Below are positions 57,501-64,000 of a stretch of 64,000 nucleotides of DNA, piece by piece. Source of the stretch: Dastarcus helophoroides (taxonomy: Eukaryota > Arthropoda > Insecta > Coleoptera > Bothrideridae); the NCBI GenBank assembly GCA_028583605.1, contig CM053328.1, positions 32,533,578 through 32,597,577 on the forward strand. Reading direction: 5' to 3'. Made by a program: the position numbers and the translations under genes. How positions within the stretch are numbered: position 1 is the first letter of the stretch; each line of letters starts with the position of its first letter. The notes beneath the pieces are model-generated. The model ran no database searches. It was not told where the DNA came from and saw only the letters and a program-made list of their open reading frames with translations.

Positions 57501-57765
57501 TTTTTCTTAAAATTATCATTTTCTTTCCTGAGGTTGACAGTTTAAACTTGAACATTTTTAAAATTTCAACATCAAAATAGAAATGTTTAAATATTCGTTT
57601 TATAAACTTGAGTAGTTGCTATGACGCAAGCCCTCAAGTGGCATCTCACACCTTTGTACCATCAGGTTGTATCTTAGTTTTGGTTGTACTTTTCGGCAAT
57701 AATTTCTTTAATTAGCATGTAGCAAAAATGTTCCTCGTAACATATAGTCGAAGGTTAGTTACACT
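54520..57765. other. Intergenic DNA without a recognised gene
   Basis: Ordinary AT-rich sequence to about 56640. A less AT-rich stretch at 56650-56880 may be an unnamed transposon remnant. A GC-rich tandem repeat lies at 56990-57055, followed by A/T satellite debris to 57600. Short open frames at 56381-56627 overlap each other in two frames and resemble no known protein. Confidence 0.5.
56990..57055. repeat. GC-rich tandem repeat, about 21 bp x 3
   Basis: Three diverged units on CCGGGCxAGxCCCGTTAGCC, striking in AT-rich surroundings. Confidence 0.6.
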
Positions 57766-58149
57766 TAGAGGATTTGATGAATTTCAGAATCCCGGGATCC
57801 CGCCCGCTTTTTAATCCCGAAATTTTCGGGATTAAGTTTTTTTGATCCCGGGATTTTCGAGATTGACATCATTTTAAAAAATTTGTAAAATAGACTGCAT
57901 CTATCGAAACGCTCAAAGTCAATGTTTTCAACAATACTTGTGTATCATTTTAATATAAAATGGAAAAAGTTTTATTCCAAACAGGCAGCACTGCTTTGGG
58001 TTTGGTATTGTTTCAAATAAAAATCTTACGTTTTAAAAAAAGATTTGATGATGAGACACCAGACGCGTTGTTATTTCTCAGATTAAGGGGGAGTAAGGGG
58101 GTCAATAGAGTGTGACATCGTATGTCAAGGGCAAGACGAGTGATATGCT

Positions 58150-60990
58150 TCGTGTCATCACAATGTCCCGACTTTTTTCTTGAAATATTTCCATTTTTAA
58201 AAGTTTCGAATATTTTCTAAAATGTCGTCTTTCTTGAAAATGTAGACTTTTTGAAAATTTAGATTTCAATTTCGATATTTTTTTTAAAAAATTCAACTTT
58301 TAACAAATTTGACATTTTTTAATAATTTCGAAACTTTTTTTGAAAATTTCTTCATCTTCCCGCTTTAATCCTTTTCTAGAAATTTAAACTTTATGTAAAT
58401 ACAAACCCTTTCAAAAAAATTTACTTTTTTCAAAATTTTGATACTTCTCTAAAAATTTTGAAAAAAGTAAATATATCAGATATATTCCCAAAAAATTTAA
58501 TTTTCAAAAAAAGGTCGATACTTTTCTCAAAATTTTGACTAATTTGAAAAAATTTTCGACCAAGTATCTACAAGATTTTACTCTTTTTAAGAATTTTGAT
58601 TTTTTCAGGTATTGATTCTTTCGAAAATTTAGGCCTTTTTTAAATATTGAAATTTTTAAAGATTTTGTTATATTTTCAAAATTTTTGAGGTTTGAAAATT
58701 ACCATTTTATTCGAAAATGTCAAGTTTTTTGTAAGCTAGACTTTTTCCAAAATTTGTACTTTTTGAAGTTTTTAAATTTTTGCAAAATTTCACTTCACAA
58801 TTTAAAATATTTGAAAATTTCTATATTTTTTAAAATTATAAAAAATGTTGATTATTCTAAAACTGTTGACTTTGTTAGTTTTCAGTTTTCAAAATTTTAA
58901 GTTTTTTCACACTACATTTTCTTGTAAATTTGGAGTTTCTTCAAAAATCCATTTTTTTCGGAGAGTTTCAATTGATTTTTTTTTGAGTCAGAACATTTTT
59001 TTAATTCAATTTTTTTGAAATTTTCGACTATTTGAATTTTTTTTTAAATTTTATTTTAGAAAATTGTTGAAAATGTCGACAATTTTATTTGAAATAGTTG
59101 ACTTTATTTGGAAATTTCAAAACTGTTTCAAACTTTCCATTTTTTTTAACTTTCCAAATAAATTTTCGATTTTATAAAAAATGTTCTATTTTTTCAAAAT
59201 TTCAGCTATCCAAAATTTTAATTTTTTTGAACATTTTAACTTTAAAATTCGAACCATTTTTTGAACTTTTCTAGTAATTTTTTTCAATATCAAGACTTAC
59301 TTACTTACTTACTTACTTACTTTGAAAATTTGACCAAACATTTTTCAATTTTTTAAAATCTCGAATTTTTTTTTCAAAAGCTTGACCAATTTTGACATGT
59401 TATTCGACTAATTTCCAAGATTTTAACGTTTTTGAAAATTACAAATTTTTAAAAAATTTCTTCAAATGTTCAAATTTTTAAAATGTCAATTTTTTCAGTG
59501 TAAAATTTTTTTTTAGAATTTCGATTACTTTTTAAAAGTCTTCACTATGCAAAATTACGATATATTTGAAAATTTTAACTTTTTTTTGAAAATTCTCATT
59601 ATTTTCAAAATTTTAAACTTTTATTTGAAAATTTAGATTTGACTTTTTGTCTTTTTTAAATTTCAACTTTTTTTTGAAAATTTTGTCTTATTTTTTAAAA
59701 TTTAGACTTTTTCAAAAATTTCGTTTTGTTCAAAATCACAATATTTTGCGTTTCGAGATGAAATTCGAAGGTTAGACCATTTTTTGGAAATGTTATTTTA
59801 AAATTTGAATCACCCTAATAATTTTTTTATTTTCGTGAAAATTTGTGTTTAAAAAAACTCTATTTTTTAAATAAAGTTTTTTAAACCACAAAATTCGAGA
59901 ATTTTTTCAATACATTTCAAGTTTATCGATCTCCTTCTGAAACTTTCCAGTTCAAGTTTAAAAGTTTTATCTTTTTTAATTCAACGGTAATATGAAAACT
60001 GAGAGTTTAAATTCAAAATTTTAACTTTTTTCAAAATTACAAATTTTTTCGAAAATTTCGCCACTTTTTCCAATTTTCGAATTTTCAAAATTGTCGATTT
60101 CTTCAATGTTTGAATTTTCCTTTCAAAATACCCATGTTTTTTAAAACCTCAGTTTTTTTCTGGAAATTTTAACTTTCTACGATAATTCTACCTGATTTGA
60201 AATTCTGACTCCTTGTCTTCAATTTTTTAATATATTTTCGTAAATATTGGTTTTTCCCAAATTTCTACTCGTTTTCACATTGTGCTTGTTTTTTTTGATA
60301 ATTTTGATTTTTAAATTTCCCATCTACCAAATTGTGGTTTTTTTTCCAATATTTTAATTTGTCCAAAATTTTAACTTTTCAAAATTTTGAACATTTTTAA
60401 AAGCTTTCAAATATATAATTTTTTTTTTTATAATTTTGGTTTTCTTGAATATTTAGTCTTTCAAAAATTCTACTTTTTTGAAAATTTGGAAATTCCAAGT
60501 TTACAATTTTTTTTATTCAGATTTTCTTTCAAAGCTGAACATTGGAAAATAGTTTCGATATTTCTATAAACAATTCCGATTCTGATTCTTGCACTATTTT
60601 ACAAATTTGCATTTTATTCAAAATCTGGACATTTTTGGGTTTTAATTTTAGAGATTGAAGCGGACAAATCTGAGAAGGAAATGGATAAATTTCAAAAATA
60701 TTTGACAACTTTTCAACAAATTTCAGGTTTTTTTCACCAATTTTAATCTTCTATTTTGATGCAAATCTAAAATGGGAATTTTTCTGAAATTTCGACTTTA
60801 AAACGAAATATCGAGGATTAAATCGAAATGTTCAGATAAAAGTTCAAGAAACAAATTCAAAATATTTTGAGGTAAGATCCGCAAGTTAAAATTTTGAGTT
60901 AAAATTCGGGGAGTGTTTTTATAAAATTTGGATTTTATAATTAAAATTTCGAGAAGGAAATGAAAATCCTGAATTTATTAAGATAACATT
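58150..60990 (-). repeat. T-rich decayed satellite, 2.8 kb
   Basis: The longest uninterrupted block of the TTTTTCAAAATTTTGACTTTT theme in the window, with consistent T-rich polarity until about 60750, after which it turns A-rich. Individual units of 20-30 nt are strongly diverged. Confidence 0.6.
59295..59321. repeat. (ACTT)n microsatellite
   Basis: Six or more uninterrupted ACTT units within the T-rich satellite. Confidence 0.85.
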
Positions 60991-61793
60991 TTTTGTCAAA
61001 TTAAGGTTGGTGAAATATTAAACAAATAAGATAAAAAAGCAAATTTAAATATATTGTTAGATTCGTGTTCCTCCTTCATAATTTAAACACCAATAACGGT
61101 AGCGACACACAAATTATAACGATAATAAAAGGTAACACAAACTTCAAAATATTAATTGAACGAATGTTAAAACAGGTAACGATTTATCGATTAATAGAAC
61201 AGGAATATCGAATTAACAATCCACTTCCGCCAGGCCCCAGTGACGCTGGGAGAGTATCCCCGCAGCCGGGGCAAGCTGTGATTGGAATTCTTTTCTGGTG
61301 ATTGGCGCCACGAAATATAAACAATGCGTGCCAACTCTAGTCGCTTACAATATTATATACGAAAACCAAACTCACGCGGATAAGATAATTTTTAAATTAA
61401 AAAATTAATTGCAAAATATGTGACGTCAGAGCGAAGAGGGTCATACAAATTTGACCACTTGCTGCATGGGCGAGGTGGGCCTCAAAAAATCATGAATAAA
61501 AGGATGTTGATATTAATTTTTGAAAAAGACTAACTTCAACATAACGATTCAGTGATTTTAAGCCTGGTTAGTCTACTTCTTAAGTCTGATTAATTATATC
61601 TGCGTTTTTATCGTAAAATACGTTGTTTTTGTCTAAATTTTGATTAGGTTGACTGTTTTGATTTGTTGGTTGAAAAGCTGATTATTTATTATTTGTAACC
61701 TTCAATACCGAAATAATCCCTGGATCACAGGATTGGGTAAATGTAATCTCGAAATCCCGGGATTAGAAATAAGGATCGGGATCGAATTCCCTA

Positions 61794-62512
61794 GTTACAC
61801 CTTATTCAATTACGCCCGTTTGGTATGATGTGGCCGACTATTGGCTACAAGCTACATTCCAAGCTACCATACTGATGAGGGCAAGGAAGTTCGAAACCGA
61901 TCTATGGTTTGTTGGTTGTAAATGTGTCCAACTTTTAGCCCGTTCGACTGTTTCATTGCAGAACATTTAATTGACAATATTTGCCAAGTTTAACATTCCT
62001 AAAAGCAGGACGCTTGTTCAATGCAGTTTGCTGTAATGTAAACCCATAACACAAGAATTAAAGTTACCTTATATTATGACCATTATAACCTTCAAGTTGC
62101 ATCAAACTTTTTGATGTTAAGCTTTTTCTGGTATCTCCTAATTTTAAAAGTCGCAAATAGAAGTTTTTTAATAACAAATTTAACCTCCCAGCATCCCTTC
62201 ATAAGCGAGAAAATGATTTATTTCTCATTTATCTTAACCTAAACATTACAGCAGACAACATTTTTACATTTCAGTTTATTCCAAGTCAAAATTTCAATAT
62301 TTTAGTGACGATAGAAAGAGTTAAGAAAATTAAATGTACAAGTTCATACGGTTCATTTCATAAGTACATACAGTTAAAAGCTCTAACATAAAATTGTTTT
62401 GCAATATTTAATATTGCTTTTAAAGATTTCCTCAGATGTATTCAATTAAAGTATTCTACGCACACTATAAGCATGTCATTATTAAAAATCCAACGTAACC
62501 ATTCCAAAAAAC
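61794..62512. other. Upstream region of the ionotropic receptor, with dispersed repeat copy 2
   Basis: 61832-61980 is the partner of the repeat at 1156-1311. The remaining sequence is AT-rich and must hold the promoter or an upstream exon of the receptor gene; no convincing TATA box or splice pair could be chosen. Confidence 0.5.
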
Positions 62513-64000
62513 ATGAGAAATTATCATCTTTTAGTATGGGCCCATCAAATTTCTTTTGTGTCGTTACATTTGGAAAATATATTGCCACAACATTCAAATA
62601 GTTTAAAAGGATTTATTTCTCCAATGGTCGATCAAAATCAAAAACTTCAAACTATTTGGACATTTAATCTGAACGAGGATCTACATTTTGATATAAGTGT
62701 AGTAAATTTTAAGTTTGATATCAAACACCTACAATTTTCAGGAAGAAAATACGAAAAACCTGACCTAATATTAATTTCGTTAAATCACAAAATGAGTTTT
62801 AAAAATTTGTTAGAGATATTGTACAATAACAAAAACTTTGATCATAATACGTTATTAATAATAATCACCGAGAAAATTACACTGTACTTATGTAAAACTC
62901 TGGCAAAATATTACTTATATAATGTGGTTTTCATCGAAAACAATTTGCAAGTTAGACTGTATTCCTATCAACCATATAAAGATGAGAATATCAATCAACC
63001 AAATATAATACCAACGCGGCTCTACAACTACCAAAATTTCACCTTTGGAAAACTTCCAAAATTTTGGAGAAATTCCACCTTAAACTCACTTTGTTATGTA
63101 GTTAAGCCATATCTTAGCAAAATCAGAGACGATGCAATCTTCAACCTGGAAATTGTTATATGGAATATAATTGAACATAAATTAGGTTTCAAAACCAATT
63201 ACATTTTTAAAAATTATTCACTTTGGGGTAGTAAGCAGAATGGCAGTTACGACTTTTTTTACCAAGCATTGGAAAATCGAGAAGGAGATTTCGCAATAGG
63301 TGGATTCCATGCTAGAAATGAAGAACATTTGGATTTTGATATGACTTTTAATCACATGGAGGATGGTTGTTACATAATAGTACCACGGGCTAAACTGCTC
63401 CCTATCTGGAGGAGTCTTAGTTTAACTTTCCCCGTACAAATTTGGGTCATGATTATAACAACTAGTTTATTGACTTTATCGGTATTTACTATGTTTTTTA
63501 ATCGAAATCTTATTTTTAACGCCTTATCTATGTATCAGATATTTTTGGAATCTTCCTTGTATAGATTACCCCAACAAAGGCTATATATTATTTCGTGGAT
63601 TTTTTTTTGTTTTATCATTTCCACTTTATTTAAAAGTAATTTGTTGTTTATTTTAATCGAAAATAATTACGAATCACAGCTTAATTCTATTGAGGATATA
63701 ATTATATCGAAAATCCCAATTTATATGGATAATGCAGTGATAAATTACTTTAGTCACAATACCAGTGTTGAAGATAACTATATTTATAATCATGCGAAAC
63801 ATTGTCCGGTACCAGCAGAGTGCATAAATAAAACAGCATTCGAAAAAAACATAATTACCATAGATTTTAAAAGAACCTATCAAGTAGAAAGCTCTTTGAT
63901 TCATTACGATGAAAATGGGGAAGCTTTGATATATTTAACCAACAACCAAATTTTTCCAGTGCACGTTAGCATATTTTTTCAGAAAAATCATCCAATATAT
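62513..64000 (+). CDS. Divergent ionotropic receptor (IR), partial at window edge
   Basis: Open for 496 codons from ATG at 62513 to the last base of the window with no stop or intron. An in-frame stop lies about 30 nt upstream. Ionotropic receptors are ligand-gated channels of the glutamate-receptor fold used in insect taste, smell and hygrosensation. Seen: ligand-binding lobe S1 around residues 190-300 (HKLGFKTNYIF, YSLWGSKQNGSYDFFYQALE, REGDFAIGGFHAR, DFDMTFNHMEDGCYIIVPRA), a first membrane helix near residue 310 (IWVMIITTSLLTLSVFTMFF), the pore-loop region (YQIFLESSLYRLPQQR), and the next helix near residues 356-375 (LYIISWIFFCFIISTLFKSN), then lobe S2. The Arg/Thr/Asp glutamate-binding residues are not evident, as in most divergent IRs. 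No clear signal peptide precedes it, so a short 5' exon may exist. The C-terminus lies outside the window. Confidence 0.88.
   Translation, partial: MRNYHLLVWAHQISFVSLHLENILPQHSNSLKGFISPMVDQNQKLQTIWTFNLNEDLHFDISVVNFKFDIKHLQFSGRKYEKPDLILISLNHKMSFKNLLEILYNNKNFDHNTLLIIITEKITLYLCKTLAKYYLYNVVFIENNLQVRLYSYQPYKDENINQPNIIPTRLYNYQNFTFGKLPKFWRNSTLNSLCYVVKPYLSKIRDDAIFNLEIVIWNIIEHKLGFKTNYIFKNYSLWGSKQNGSYDFFYQALENREGDFAIGGFHARNEEHLDFDMTFNHMEDGCYIIVPRAKLLPIWRSLSLTFPVQIWVMIITTSLLTLSVFTMFFNRNLIFNALSMYQIFLESSLYRLPQQRLYIISWIFFCFIISTLFKSNLLFILIENNYESQLNSIEDIIISKIPIYMDNAVINYFSHNTSVEDNYIYNHAKHCPVPAECINKTAFEKNIITIDFKRTYQVESSLIHYDENGEALIYLTNNQIFPVHVSIFFQKNHPIY

Larger units (their letters stand above)
57766..61793. 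mobile_element. Large hAT-type non-autonomous element carrying satellite DNA
   Basis: Flanks GTTACACT (57758-57765) and GTTACACC (61794-61801) form an 8-bp duplication with one mismatch. The termini TAGAGGATTTGAT and, reverse-complemented, TAGGGAATTCGAT match at 10 of 13 positions. Subterminal zones at both ends are full of TCCCGGGAT / AATCCCGAAATT palindromes. The 4-kb interior is mostly T-rich satellite (58150-60990) plus a GC-richer piece at 61060-61370. No transposase seen. The boundaries are well motivated but the TIR is short. Confidence 0.6.

Noticed and set aside
41340..60990. Repetitive A/T blocks considered as CRISPR-like or centromeric arrays
   Set aside because: Units are degenerate, without constant repeats or unique spacers, and the surroundings are eukaryotic split genes; no higher-order monomer structure could be seen.
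61065..61301. 78-codon open frame upstream of the receptor gene
   Set aside because: It lies inside the hAT-type element, matches no known domain and has no splice or codon evidence; its Pro/Gly-rich end comes from a GC-rich patch.
1..64000. tRNA and rRNA genes
   Set aside because: No cloverleaf with A/B boxes or rRNA-like sequence was recognised by eye; a tRNAscan-SE or Infernal run would settle it.

Overview
The window looks like part of a nuclear insect genome. It is very AT-rich, its genes are split by short GT-AG introns, and most of the DNA between genes is transposable-element debris. The gene content points the same way: a Spaetzle-family cystine-knot ligand, a divergent ionotropic receptor, mariner elements, Penelope-like and LINE retroelements. 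I cannot name the order or species from sequence alone.

Five host genes are supported. (1) 136-3125, minus: a CDK5RAP1-type tRNA methylthiotransferase in five exons, with a one-base frame break in the last exon. (2) 28363-29852, plus: the last three exons of a Spaetzle-4-like secreted ligand, frame intact; its 5' exons were not found. (3) 31516-32249, minus: a two-exon SENP8/NEDP1-like deneddylase, intact. (4) 35405-47419, minus: a large multipass membrane protein of about 1,360 residues in fifteen exons that I do not recognise. Its splice sites agree well, but at least three exons carry frame breaks, and two neighbouring exons encode related 21-residue segments. (5) 62513-64000, plus: an uninterrupted divergent ionotropic receptor (iGluR fold) that runs off the window edge.

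The rest is a layered record of mobile DNA. There are five copies of one CR1/Jockey-like LINE family, an open Penelope-like element (RT plus GIY-YIG), two mariner elements with matching termini, two long-inverted-repeat Tc1/mariner-type elements side by side, a Kolobok-like element with TTAA flanks, a piggyBac-like MITE, several hAT-type non-autonomous elements with 8-bp target duplications, and a solo LTR with a complete-looking promoter (heat-shock element, four GATA sites, TATA box). About a quarter of the window is a heavily decayed A/T repeat built on a GTCGAAATTTTGAGAAAAA-like theme; its strand polarity changes from block to block.

The observation I rate highest is a set of hammerhead-ribozyme-like motifs. 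Four copies of a short dispersed repeat (25.4, 25.8, 36.2 and 46.7 kb) share a CTGANGA core, a stem II, GAAA and a palindromic ACGCGT helix III. A related fold sits in the tail of the Penelope-like element (10.3 kb) and in a second copy of that tail (53.8 kb). Two of the four short-repeat copies lie in introns of the large membrane-protein gene.
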